Shown: positions 47,217 to 57,960 of the stretch, one piece after another
How positions within the stretch are numbered: the first letter of the stretch is position 1
How the letters are laid out: each line of letters begins with the position of its first letter
Source: Anseranas semipalmata
Lineage: Eukaryota > Chordata > Aves > Anseriformes > Anseranatidae
Length of the DNA: 64,000 nt
Assembly (NCBI GenBank): GCA_013399115.1
Contig: VXAA01000173.1
Coordinates: 322,474 to 386,473, forward strand
Direction of reading: 5' to 3'
The notes under the pieces: generated by a model
Seen by the model: the letters and a program-made list of their open reading frames with translations, nothing else
What the model was told of the DNA's origin: nothing
Database searches by the model: none
Translations under genes and position numbers: made by a program

Positions 47217-48839
47217 CCCTCAGCTTTGCTTGGCTGAGGCTGGGAGAGTTGGTTGCAGCAGTTTCCCTTATCTCATCAGTTGTATAAAAACACAAAAGGG
47301 AGTTTAATTACCAAAAAAGCATCTCCAATATTGGGATAGGGACTGAAGAAAGATTCAATACCACATTTAACAAGCTGAGAAGCTATACCTTAAATCCAAC
47401 ATTTTGGAGGCAGCAAAATCTCACCTTCAAATGTCACTTCGCTGCTTCAGGGAGGCAGCAAAGATTTCTAAGGTGCTGCAGATCCACAAAAAGCACCGAA
47501 GCCTGATGGGACCAACCCAAATATGTCTGTATTTTCAATGCACGGGGTGAATGGCTTGCTCTGACAGGGCAAAAAAGACACACATTGCTTTGGTCAACAG
47601 CTTCTCAGACCCAAACCACCAAACTGCAGAAGTGCCATCCTGTAGCCTCAGGGAGCAAAGAACAGCTTCTGCTCTCAGCAGTACCGCAGATCTGACCTAT
47701 GTTTATAGGCTTCTAGGGAGCCATAATCTAAATTCTCTCCCTTTATTCCCTTGTCAATACCCGGTAAAACAGCTTTAGAAGAACAAACAGCTCTTTCTGG
47801 CCCCACAATACTTTGAAAAGACTTAGGCAGCCCAATACTGCCTTGGGATGTCTCACACTGAGGTAACCCCAAGGCACTGAGGAGCTGCAGAAGAAGAGGT
47901 TTGGAGGGCAGGGGCTTTCCTCAGAGCTACAACTGGCATACAGGCTAAACGCTGCCAGCACCCAGGGAAGCAACTGGCACAATATGACAGCCCTGCAGGA
48001 AGATAATTGGACAGACAGTGCTGTGCAGACAAACTAAAGTGTTTACTGGCTTTAATATTTAATTGTGTAAAAATGAAGAGAGAAGCTGGGGAATCAGAGC
48101 TGCAGATAGAGACGTACACGCGTGTCAGGTGCTCTGATGCCTCTGTGCCAAGCCATGCACCTAAACGAGCCAAAGTACCTCGAGCACTGGCTTTGAGGTG
48201 CTCACGGTGCTCACCACCGCCAGGCTCCCGCCTTGGCATAGGAAGAAGTGCTCTCCCCTCTGCTCCGGGAGGGCTCAGCACAGAGGGAAGTGGTGAAGAC
48301 ACTGCATGCATCAGTCATGGGGGCACACACATGGCATCCAGCAGGTATAGGACCATCAGCCCCGTAGGGCTGCCTCAACCAAGCAGTTGTTCCATCCACC
48401 CAGGTCCCTGCGTACAAACACACGTAAGCACAAGCCTGAGAAGGGCTCCCCTGCCCTCTGCACCACCACAAAAAGTTCGGCTTGTAAAGCAGACAGAGCA
48501 CTGCTCGTTTGCAGGATGGCTTTTCTCACTCACAAAGACATGCCTTGTGCCAACACTTCTTTGTTCAAAGGCCTGGATTGAAGGATTACATACAAGTGGG
48601 TTCCCTCCACCCTAAAAACCCCAGTGGTTGAACCATTGGTCCCATTGACTCTGCTTAAAGTCATTCACCTGTTCCCAACAAAGGGCTTTCCACTAATACC
48701 TGCCCTTGGAGACAGCCTGGGAGAGCACAATCGCTGTCAACAGACACTCAAAACCTTTCTTTCCCCTTTCCAAAAGGGAACCCAAACAGCTCCAGATAAG
48801 TCCCTGAACAGCCCTACAGCCCAGCGAGGGAAAAGCCTG

Positions 48840-49130
48840 AACCATTGTGTGACTAAAGCGGCTGTTTGTATTATATCTCTGCATATGGTCAAACTCTGCA
48901 TGGAAATTAAAAGGAAGGCTGGCTCCATAAATATTACAGTGTGAACAACACAGAGGTTTTTGCTGGATTATCACCGCTAAAAGGAACTGCAAAGCATCCA
49001 ACTACACAAATGAAAGATGTTAATAGAGCAGTCCCAGCGGAGAGGAAGGCTGTATATTATGTGGAGCTGCTTTCACATCCTGCAAAATGTGCAGATTTAA
49101 ATAACGTTCCCCTTTCACACAGAATAAATC
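48840..49130. promoter_or_regulatory. Candidate cis-regulatory block (unproven)
   Basis: Unique sequence with GTTTGTATTATATC, TCTGCATATGG (ATATG E-box type), GGAAATTAAAAGG, CCATAAATATTACAG and ATTTAAATAACG. Composition differs from the purine-rich flanks. No conservation evidence is available. Confidence 0.25.
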
Positions 49131-49972
49131 TCAGCGTTTTCCATGAAGAAGCGCACTGCATGCCTACCCCAGCCTACTTCAGTGGGCAGATGGCTTACAG
49201 GAGACGAGGGTGATGGATCGAAGACCTGACATGGGTGTCTCATTTCATGCTACAGCACCGAATAGCTCCACTAGACGAGGCTGGGCTACAGCATGCCTTC
49301 ATACATTATCTTCCTACCAGCAGTACTCTTTAAATGCAAAAAAAAAAGGGGTTAAGACAGATTTTTGTCTCCAACCTTTTAATTAAACCATTAGTCTCTT
49401 CCCCCTTAACCCACACAATGAAAGAAACGAGAGGCCTGTCTTCACAGGAGCAAATGATTTCCCTGGAGTAATGAAGATGCATTATCATACAGAAAAAATC
49501 ATTAGTTGCTATGTCCAGGACAATGTGATTGCTCAATTACTCCACTAAAACAGAGAGCACCCTTCCTAGCACCCCAAACATGAACTTGGAAGAAAGGCAT
49601 CCAAACATATGTGCCCAGAGAAACATCACCTGTCTGGGAGAAGACCTGAACCAGCATAGAAGTCCTGCTCAAATTATTTTCCAAACCTTTGCTCACTTCA
49701 CCTATAAGACACGACAGCAATGGGCAGCAGATCAAGGGAGGATTTTCTCCAAGTGCTTTATAGCAGCAACAAAGGGCCTGGGGAGTTTTTTCCGTGACAT
49801 TGGGAAGGTCTCAGATATTCCGGTAAGGATTCACTAGAACCTTCATCAGGAAGCCAAATGCAATGGGAAACACTAGAGTGCCTCTTGCACCAGGAGGCAT
49901 TTAACAACTTCGTGAAGGAATCACTGATGAAAGGCGATCAACAGCAGTGACCCGGTGTGTCGCCGAATCGCA

Positions 49973-49997
49973 TCATCAAGGAGGCCTCTCTTGATGA
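49973..49997. repeat. 8-bp-stem hairpin around a GAGGCCTC dyad
   Basis: TCATCAAG and its reverse complement CTTGATGA flank a 9-base loop that itself contains the palindrome GAGGCCTC. It is a compact nested dyad. No function is known. Confidence 0.6.
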
Positions 49998-50090
49998 GAA
50001 AAGACCACGTTAGTCTCAGGTTCAATACCAGGGATGACCCAGCTGGATTTGTTGCAATGCATGCAGCAGGGGTTGTCAGCTTGAAGCGGG

Positions 50091-50116
50091 TTTTTTTTTT
50101 TTCCCCCTTCCCCCCC
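50091..50116. repeat. T12C5TTC7 pyrimidine tract
   Basis: A pure pyrimidine run of 26 bases preceded by GGG. It is simple sequence. Confidence 0.8.
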
Positions 50117-50448
50117 GAAGCTCCAGGCTAGCTGCAAAATACCATTCACCCACAACTTATCAAATCAGGATGATCCAACTCACAATTTCCACTCTTCATC
50201 GCCCCCAGGATGATTAATAATAAGATTTAGTCATCTAACTAGGGTCCCATTATTCCTTCAAATATATAATTTCAGTCCTCTTACCTACTGAGATACCCAT
50301 TAGAAAAATGACTCATTAGCTCTTCCCTCTGAATCTTCACTACTACTTCCAACATACAGATGTGGGTCAACCGATGCTATTCACAAACTCCCATCAAATC
50401 CATTCAGTTGTGCAGACTGAAAAGGGATGGTGGGGGTGTCAAAAGTGA

Positions 50449-50490
50449 AAGTGTTTTATTTAGACATTTTACCCTCTACATGAAACACTT
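50449..50490. repeat. 8-bp inverted repeat
   Basis: AAGTGTTT (50449-50456) and AAACACTT (50483-50490) are exact reverse complements around a 26-base AT-rich spacer. It sits just left of the C-rich G4 tract and the fold-back at 50541-50707. Confidence 0.55.
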
Positions 50491-50496
50491 GGACTT

Positions 50497-50516
50497 CCCT
50501 CCCCTCCCCACCCCCC
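50497..50516 (-). other. G-quadruplex-type motif
   Basis: The plus strand has C-runs of 3, 4, 4 and 6 separated by single T or A. The minus strand therefore has four G-runs with one-base loops, a pattern predicted to be very stable. Confidence 0.6.
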
Positions 50517-50539
50517 AGGCATTTCCAAAGTAAATTTAC

Positions 50540-50540
50540 N

Positions 50541-50575
<35 letters not shown>
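50540..50575. repeat. T35 run with one undetermined base
   Basis: One N (50540) followed by 35 T. As at 25280 and 27385, the assembly uncertainty falls at a homopolymer. Confidence 0.9.
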
Positions 50576-50578
<3 letters not shown>

Positions 50579-50707
50579 TCTGAACAAAGAACATATCATA
50601 TCAGATGAAATGTTTTATTTGACCTGAAACAAATATTTTCAGTCTTGTTTTCAGTTAATCTAATATAGCATTTCTTCACTTTTTCAGTTCAGACTGAAAA
50701 AAAAAAA
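50541..50707. repeat. Fold-back structure with T-run and A-run ends
   Basis: T35 is followed by A then AGTCTGAAC (50577-50585). About 100 bases later comes the exact reverse complement GTTCAGACT (50687-50695), then G and A11. So homopolymer and arm are mirrored at both ends: T-run, arm, 101-base centre, arm, A-run. This could be a small fold-back or MITE-like element, or two unrelated tracts. No target-site duplication is evident. Confidence 0.5.
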
Positions 50708-50789
50708 TCAATTTCAGAGCTCCATACACAGCCCATTCTGTAACAGTTGTCAAAAAGACTATAGCTTATGTTAATATTAAAATACTGCT

Positions 50790-50868
50790 TTAGTAATTTA
50801 TGAACATTATCTAGAAAGCTAAGGCACAAATTAGCTGAGATGAAGCAAGTTACCCAAGATAATGCATT
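50790..50868 (+). repeat. MIR-like scrap
   Basis: AGAAAGCTAAGGCACAAATT followed by GATGAAGCAAGTTACCCAAG resembles the MIR core segment in which GGAAACTGAGGCACAGAG is followed by GTAACTTGCCCAAGG. Upstream sequence ACATTATCT may be the preceding portion. Only about 80 bases can be followed. Confidence 0.4.
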
Positions 50869-52087
50869 TTGACATTAATGCCTTTCTATTGTTCAACTAA
50901 TTTTAAATAGATATAGGTTTACACTGGAAAAAAAAATGTGGAAGAAAGCTTGATGGTTTATACAGGTTAGAGATGATTCCCAGAACCATTTCCACCCCTC
51001 GGTGGGCAAGGCACACGTCTATGCTAAAGGTGCTGCCTAGGTAATTTCACACAGCATTTTTCAAACCAGGGCTACCTCGCGCAGGTGTCTAAGGCAGAAA
51101 TACCGTTCCTGCTAAAAATAACAGCTGCTTTAGAAAAAGCAGGCTTGATATTACCTCCCAACCAGGGGACGAAGCTGTGGCTGATAAGTATTGCCACAGT
51201 CTCATAAGATACCATTGTAATCCCACTCCATCCAGTGTGTAAATTGCCAAGAGCAATATTCAGAAGCCGGTGGCACGCAGAGCTTTGGAAACCATTTGAA
51301 ATGTGCGTTGGTGCAGGATAGCTCAAAGGTCAGGGCTTCAGCCCACTCCTGGACCCACAGCATTCAGCTGTCTCAGGCAGATGCTCTGTGCAACATCCTA
51401 CGTACCATACCAAAGGACATCCCAGGAGTTTTTAATATCTATAACCTATGGAATTCATGCAAAAATTGGGCTCCTGGACTTGACTACTGCATGCACCAAT
51501 TCTTTGCATGAAAAGACTGATAGTTGGAGAATACGCGACACAAGGCTGGTGACCTCCAAGACTGCAGGACAACCTGGCAATAGCTGCCAGGGGGGTTTAC
51601 ACACACATACACAAAATGGGTGCTGAGTTGCAGGGCAACCAGCTGTTTGCAGCTGCACAAGAAGCATTCCCCACGACAGCAGCAACGCAGCGAGCAGGTA
51701 TCACGGAGTAATTTCTGGCACTGATGCCGCATACAGCAGTTGCTTTAGTTAAATGCAAACTAGCAATCTCTGCCTTCACATATGACAATTGCCATGTGAT
51801 TTCTGTCTCATTAAGCTCTGAAATGTAAAACAAATGGGATTTATGTGGCTGCTGTTTGGTGTTCGCTTGCACAATGTCAAGTCTTGCCTTTAATGGCTCT
51901 TCAGTCTCATCTCTGTCTTGAGATCATCTCCGTTTGGCTTGTGAGCACACACGATACCTAACGGTTTCCCAGCCCAGGCTGAAATACAACATGGGGAAAG
52001 ACAGAGATGGGGCAGCTCTGACAAGCAATCCCCTATTCCCCCCCTCACTGTGCTGTGATAGAAACTAGCATGATCTCTGCTGAAGAC

Positions 52088-52113
52088 TTCGTGCCTCAGT
52101 TTACCTTATCTGC
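52088..52113 (-). repeat. MIR-like core scrap, reverse orientation
   Basis: GTGCCTCAGTTTACCTTATC plus TG differs at few positions from the reverse-complement MIR segment GTGCCTCAGTTTCCTCATCTG. The flanks do not extend the match convincingly, so this is a short remnant or coincidence. Confidence 0.3.
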
Positions 52114-54654
52114 CACCATCAGATTTGCAGAGCTTATTCAGTTCTCAGCCCACCAATCTAGCATATTTCCATACAGCAAGTTGTACTATGCATATAATAA
52201 ATACTGAAAAGCATCTATTCATAAGGCTGCGATGAGAAAAGCCATGGACAGCATGTTAGAGGTATTGTGGAGAACAAGGGCCGTAGGAGTGGAACACTAT
52301 CCCACCCACAAAATAAAAAGAAAGCTAAGGGCTGGTTACAGCGCATTCAATTCTAGCAATCGTTCACTGGGGAATGCAGAATACACCCAGTACAGCCCAT
52401 TGCAAACTCATTATTTCTGGTAAATTCAACAAGCGGCACTGGTATACAGGCTGACTGATGCTTAAGACATGAAGATTCACGACCGCAGGACTCTAGAGAC
52501 ATGGCTCTGATCCTTTTCTTCCAATTACAAAGACCAAACACCCACTGATGCTCCATGGGCTGGCAGCACCAACAAAGTCTGCTATTAGACCCAGAGCATC
52601 TACAGCAACACAAGGAACCACCACTTGTCCTGCAGCGAGGCCGAGGGGATTCATTAAACCACAAGATTTCGGTTTATGTCTATTAAAATGTCAGACAGCA
52701 CAAGCCTCCACTTACAAAGGAAACCCAGTAGCCTGGAATCAACGTTAAATCTTGCCAAAAGCAGCTAATATTTTGGATACCCAACTTTGGCCACTTTAAA
52801 ATGCATCACATTTAATCCAGTATCAGTGGCTCTAAAGGCAGCTTGAAGCACCCTGAATTAGGCACCCAGAGGCAGGAGCATCTCTGAGCTCTGGTGGCTG
52901 CTGGATCCTTCAGCCCAGCACCAAGGATGCTCAAGGAGCCAGAAGCAGGACAGCAATTTAACTCCAGCCCCCCATGGCCCACCCCACTGGCCCTGCCACA
53001 AAGCCACCTTCCACCCCCAAAATATTGTCATCTCGGGCACAAAACATCTTGCAACACGTACAGCAAGCGTATGAGAAATTGTGATGCAGGTGGCACGGTG
53101 CGGCACAGAAGGAACTGTATTATGGAGAACCTGCAAAACCAGGGAAAAACAACAACAAAAATGAGGTTTCTATGGGAAGCACAAAGCCGGACATTGTTTG
53201 GCAAAGCCCCGCTCCACAAGCCGAAGCAGAAAACCTCATACAAAAGCAAGAGCTCCCACTGATGCCATTGTTAAGCTCTCAGAGCAGAGATTTCTCTGGA
53301 AGAAAAGCAGACCCTGTGACAATTATTTATCACCATGCAAACATCTTCCTCCTCGTCTTTTGTTGGTGCAACAGAAGCCACATGTGTCTCGAGCCAGGGG
53401 AAAAAAGCTACCAGCAGGATCAAGGAAGGCTGAGATTAATCTGGTTTCACGTAGATAAACTCGAGCAATCGGTTTTAAAATTAATATTAAAGTTGTAAGT
53501 CACCTTTGACTATATTAAAATATAAACTGGAACATACAATAAGCCCCAAATAAGCCCCACTGGCAGTAAGAACAGCTCCCTTATCAACCTCTAACATCCC
53601 CTGTACAATAATAACTGGATGCCAGACTGCTCAGAAAGAAACTCGCTCTCCTGGGGCAGCGCAATGTGACCCAATTCCTTCTGCCATTTCTGATGCCCCC
53701 GCTTGGCCGTTTTTCAGCACGCCAGCAGTAAACTCAGCTGCAGCAGAAGTCATCTGGGGAGGCAGAGCTGGCACAGAAAGACTGAGCATTAAGTCATATA
53801 GTGGGTGCATCTGCTGTAGATATGGGGCATGGAGGGGGAATGCAAAGGAACACAGTGCTGCAATGCAACAAAGCAGCCGGGCTTCGGTGTGCTTTTCCTC
53901 CCCAGTAATGGCATGCAGTTTTGGGAACCAGTTTTCTCCTTGCCCTCTGCTTCCCCCTTCTCTACCTGACAGTTTCTCAAGATTTCCAAACTTTCTTCTC
54001 TACTGCTGACTTTGAAAGAGGCTGAAAGGCTCCCACTGAGGGATAACAGCAGGGGTGGACCACAGCAGCACCGCACACCGCGGCAGAGCAGGATTGATGG
54101 GCATCACCAACACAGCCCATATGCAACACCCCAAGGTCAGCCGCCAGCAGACACCAGAACAACAGCCCAGTGATGAAGAGGGGTCATGCTCCGATGAGGG
54201 TCACAGGTAAAGGAGGCCAGCAGTATCCTCACACCCCCCCGAGCACTACTGCAAAGTCAAGGAGAAAACAGGGGCACATTCTGCCCAGCATCAAGTGGCT
54301 CATGCTGCCTATAACCAGCTCTAACACAGCAGTGGTTCCACTTCACCATGTGGCATGTCCATGCCCAGTCCCTGCTGGAACCAGTATACTCTTAAAGAGG
54401 CATCTCTGGTTAGTTAAGGTGAAACTACCCTTTGATCTCGATGGACAGCTGCCACCACAAGGGTTCATAAGGACTGAGCCGAGAGCCACTGGAGCAGAGG
54501 CCACCAGCTGCAGCCGCTTCCACACGGGTGAAAGTGGGTCTGGGGAAAAGCGAGGGTCCACGCGCTGCTGGAGAGCTGACGTTGATGGAGATGCACAAGT
54601 TGCTTTCCAGCGCGCTGCTGCCTGCCTAAGAGGCCTCCAAATAAATAAATAAAG

Positions 54655-54780
54655 CCAGCGCCTCATTAGCATGCAAATCTATTCAAGCCCCCATTTCAAT
54701 TTGAATTCTATGCATATGATCAGAGTGCAGAATGCAAATTATACAAATGCACCCATATGAAGAAATGAGCAGAAGCTCTG
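54655..54780. promoter_or_regulatory. POU-octamer cluster, candidate regulatory block
   Basis: Two perfect ATGCAAAT octamers lie at 54671-54678 and 54732-54739. Between and after them are TATGCATATG (near 54710) and ACAAATGC (near 54743), both octamer-related, plus a CATTAGC word. Two perfect octamers within 70 bases of unique sequence is more than expected by chance. ATGCAAAT is the established binding word of POU/OCT factors. Function is inferred. Confidence 0.4.
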
Positions 54781-55564
54781 CATGAAGGGATTAGGTCCAC
54801 ACTGCTTCCCTCTGAAGATTACAGTGCTGGGGAGGGCTTTTGTCAGGGACCATCCTTTAATGGTCACTGGTCACGCAGCACTGAGCTTTGCCTACAAGCT
54901 GCCTTAAAAAGCAGCGCATCCCTGGCTTCAGCTGGTGGAGCAATGCCTTGCTACAGACAGGTTGCAGGGGACAGGAGGTGGGCAGACAACCAGAGCCCGA
55001 GAAGCAAGGGATGCTCCAGCCTCAGCACTCCCAGCCAAGTGTCTCCCCAAGGGACCAGGGCCCATTCATATTGTCCTGAGGGGACCAGAGATGTGCCCAA
55101 CCCTGCTCCAGGCCAGCACCTCACCCACCAAGGCAGGGCTACAAGCCAGGAGAGCAAGGTTCGTCTCAAGCAACACAGACCATCAGGAAGAAGGTCACCA
55201 CCACTGCCCAGCCCCACCATGCTAGTTAAAGAGAGATGATGCTTCCCCAGTCTTAAAAGGCTTAATATCTCCTTCCCCAGGAGCTTTGGCTGGAAAAGAT
55301 CTGCAAGGTGTGGGAGGAGAAACAGCAGCACAGCTTAGAAGGTCCTCTGCAGACCAAGGTCAGATAAAAGAACCCAAATGCACCCCAGTTTTAGCAGAAT
55401 AAGGCTCTGAGCTCTGCTCTAACGCAAGCCTCAGGCCCTTTCTCTGGGCTTTCTGGCCCACTGACCCCACAGTGTGGGAAATCCTGCTCCTCGTCGGCCA
55501 CACTGCTCGGGCAGAGCAGATGGGAGGCTGCTCGCACTCGCTTCTCCCTCCTACGTGCACAAAA

Positions 55565-55695
55565 TTCTCAACCCATCATTTATCGTATTACATTTTCATT
55601 TTAAAGTAAATATCTGTTTTCAATTAGTACTTACTGTGAGGGGCATGCATCACTGAGAACACTTATTTCTCTTCCTTTCATTATTAGATTAGAAG
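55565..55695. promoter_or_regulatory. Candidate cis-regulatory block (unproven)
   Basis: It contains CATCATTTATCG, ATTACATTTTCATTTTAAAG, TTTTCAATTAGTACTTAC and CATTATTAGATTAG in about 120 bases. There are several TAAT cores and a GATTA word. It is flanked on both sides by GC-richer sequence. Confidence 0.25.
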
Positions 55696-56007
55696 TCGCT
55701 CAAGTTTAACTACATTTAACAGCAGCGGGGACGGAACTGTTCTGCAGACACTAATCCACCTCCCACCTCCACCCCCAAGAAGGGCCCCAATCCAGCTAAT
55801 GCAAACCGCAGCGCTGAGCCTCTGCATCACGGTGCTGGCATAGCAGCCTGCCCACCAATTTCCCCCATGTCCTGCCTCCAGGCTCAAAACCCCATTGCTT
55901 TACCTTCCTGCCACAAAATCTGAACCCTTTGAGATTTCATCTGTGTAGCCACAATGCCCACATGGACTTCCCCAAGGTTACATAAAATGACTAAAGCCCA
56001 GAGCAGC

Positions 56008-56095
56008 AGAGACTTGACCAAAACCATACAAAACACACAAAAAGCATGGGGGATCAAACCCCACATAGCCCAGACTGGCATCTACCTGCTCATTC
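56008..56095 (+). repeat. MIR-like scrap
   Basis: GCAGAGACTTGACCAAAACC, then CATGGGGGATCAAACCCCAC and ATAGCCCAGACTGGCA recall the MIR 3' part (GACTTGCCCAAGGTCACAC, then GGGATTCGAACCCAGG). A stretch of A/C-rich sequence separates them. The match is weak and by eye only. Confidence 0.3.
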
Positions 56096-56239
56096 ATCCC
56101 CATCTCCATTGGGTGACAGGTAAGCAGGTGACATGGCTAGCCAATATTTTTTCAAGTCTCCCAAACATGCCCCAGCCTCATCCTTTCCTCCCCACAAGAG
56201 CATCCCCGCTGCCTGCTCAGCCTTCAGCTAGAGCACTCC

Positions 56240-56460
56240 TAAGCATAACAGTACTATTATACTTTGCTCATTATGCCTCATTTTTATTACATGGCCTCAT
56301 TAAGTTAAGAAGCCTCTGTAATTTAACTGCATCTCTTGGTCTCCACACGGGGGCTCCAGCTGCGTTTGTCCTCAATCACTATTAAAAACACAGGACAAAA
56401 ATTACTATTACACCCATTACTGCCCATCAATCTCTTCAATTGCCTCTTAAGGTCCTCTCT
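56240..56460. promoter_or_regulatory. Candidate cis-regulatory block (unproven)
   Basis: An AT-rich unique stretch with CTCATTATGCC, TTTTTATTACATGG, CTCATTAAGTTAAG, TGTAATTTAAC, CAATCACTATTAAAAAC and CTTCAATTGCC. Homeodomain-type cores are frequent and no repeat family is recognised. Confidence 0.25.
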
Positions 56461-56663
56461 TTACCTGCTCAATGCACCAGGGCCAGACGAATATCATCGG
56501 CACCTTTTTAATCTTTCCATATTTTCTAATAGTTATAAGCAGATTTTAAGGGACTTTTGGAGAGGAGCAAGCAGGGCCCATGCAGGCACATGATGTCTTA
56601 ATGGTGTACAGGAGAATGGGTAAGAAAGCACACAACCAGACCACGGGAAATCAACTGCATCAA

Positions 56664-56730
56664 ACAATAACACCTAACTGCTCTGAACCTACCACAAGAT
56701 GCTTTACAGACACGTAGATCAGGTTAACGC
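56664..56730 (+). repeat. L3-like scrap
   Basis: ACAATAACACCTAACTGCTC, then CACAAGATGCTTTACAGACA and CGTAGATCAGGTTAA resemble the L3 tail segment with TAATACTTAGC, AAAGCGCTTTACAAA and a following AGGTTAA. The piece is short and diverged. Confidence 0.35.
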
Positions 56731-57933
56731 GGTCCTGGCATTAAACATGCTGTGACAAATCGGCACACCATGAGAGCTGTCATGGTGGGTTCACTGGGCA
56801 CGTCAAAAGCAAGAAGAGATCTGCATCCCATTTCCAAACCCCAGGGAAGGGTGACAAGCAATCGTTAGTCAAATAGCTTCTACAACAGCTTCCCAGTTCC
56901 CTTCACCCATCAGACAACAGCGGTACTCGCAATAGTCTGTGCACAAAAAAGCACCTTCCTGAGCTCACTGTTAAGATTGCAAATATCAAAGCACAGTATT
57001 TTGGCAAGTCTACCTCAAAGTTTCCAGCCCATAATTCTTGGATGCTTCCTGCTCTACAGCAAGTTCCAAAAACTTCAACTTTTCTTCCTGATTTTGAATG
57101 AGATGCTTCCACTGGGACAGCAACGCTGATCTGCTCAAGTCAGCAGCAACGTGCACAGGTTACAAGCACTGCGTGGATTTCTGTGTATGCTTGGGAGAAA
57201 GCCAAACCACAGGGAGAAACTCCTGAGGTCTCCCTTCTGGTTTGCTTCCACCAGAGAAAGCGGAGGGAAAAAAAGGCATATTTGGGAGATCACAGATACT
57301 ACACAAGAAGCTGCACAGAGATGGTGAGCGAGCGTAGCAGACACCACCTTGATGCAGTCAGCAGCTCCCAGAGAAGAAGGGGAAGGTGAGAGGTGTCAGC
57401 TCTTCAAAAGACAACACAACCTTAGGAGGAGCTTTGCATCCCAAGCGTGGCAACGCGAATGCCCTGCCACTTGCCTTTCTAGCCAGCCCATTTGATGGAA
57501 GGGGGCTTTGAAGACTTCAAAGGGCACCATGTTTCCGAGCTTATCACAAGTGTCTATCTTAAACCAATATTATCATTTTAAGCATGACCGGAGCAAGAGG
57601 AATCTTCAGAAACTGTTCCTGCTGCAGGAGATAGACACTCGCAAAAGAGGCAAAAAAATCCTTCAGACTTACAACACCAAGCAAGACCCCGACTCACATC
57701 CAGCCCAGCAGAGCTGCTGCTATCATCACAGATCTGTCAGCAGGTGACATTTACACTGTGCTGGGCTTGACAGAAAGAGGCACTTCTGCTCTCCCATGAA
57801 GTTTCCCCCTCCTGCCCTTTCTGAAGTGTACGTCTCAGCATCATTGACACTAAGCCCCTGCGCTGCAACCCAAGTGAAGGGGAAGGAACATTTTCCAAGG
57901 GGCAGCAGGCAACACAGACAGCCATCATCTCTT

Positions 57934-57960
57934 AAAAAAAAAAAAAGAAAGAAAGAAAAA
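57934..57960. repeat. A13 plus GAAA repeat
   Basis: A13 followed by three GAAA-type units. It is an impure purine microsatellite. Confidence 0.85.

Larger units (their letters stand above)
40001..48000. other. Non-coding stretch, 40-48 kb
   Basis: No gene is recognisable. Open frames are at most 139 codons (42501-42920, minus) with opposite-strand conflicts. A 14-bp palindrome sits at 43727-43740. A small dyad near 42874-42890 has 7-bp arms. MIR/L3-like pieces at 40.2 and 45.4 kb and the T-rich and CAAA tracts at 44.0 and 47.2 kb are listed separately. The rest shows nothing I can name. Confidence 0.6.
48001..56000. other. Non-coding stretch, 48-56 kb
   Basis: No gene is recognisable. The 202-codon frame at 48007-48615(+) is in moderately GC-rich sequence, is opposed by frames of 152 and 96 codons, and has no domain. 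Candidate regulatory blocks (48.85, 54.7 and 55.57 kb), the T35 fold-back (50.5 kb), two MIR-like scraps (50.8, 52.1 kb) and a G-quadruplex motif (50.5 kb) are listed separately. A short AAAT tract lies at 54640-54653. Confidence 0.6.

Noticed and set aside
48007..48615. 202-codon open frame on the plus strand
   Set aside because: Opposite-strand frames of 152 and 96 codons cover the same bases, and no family is recognised.
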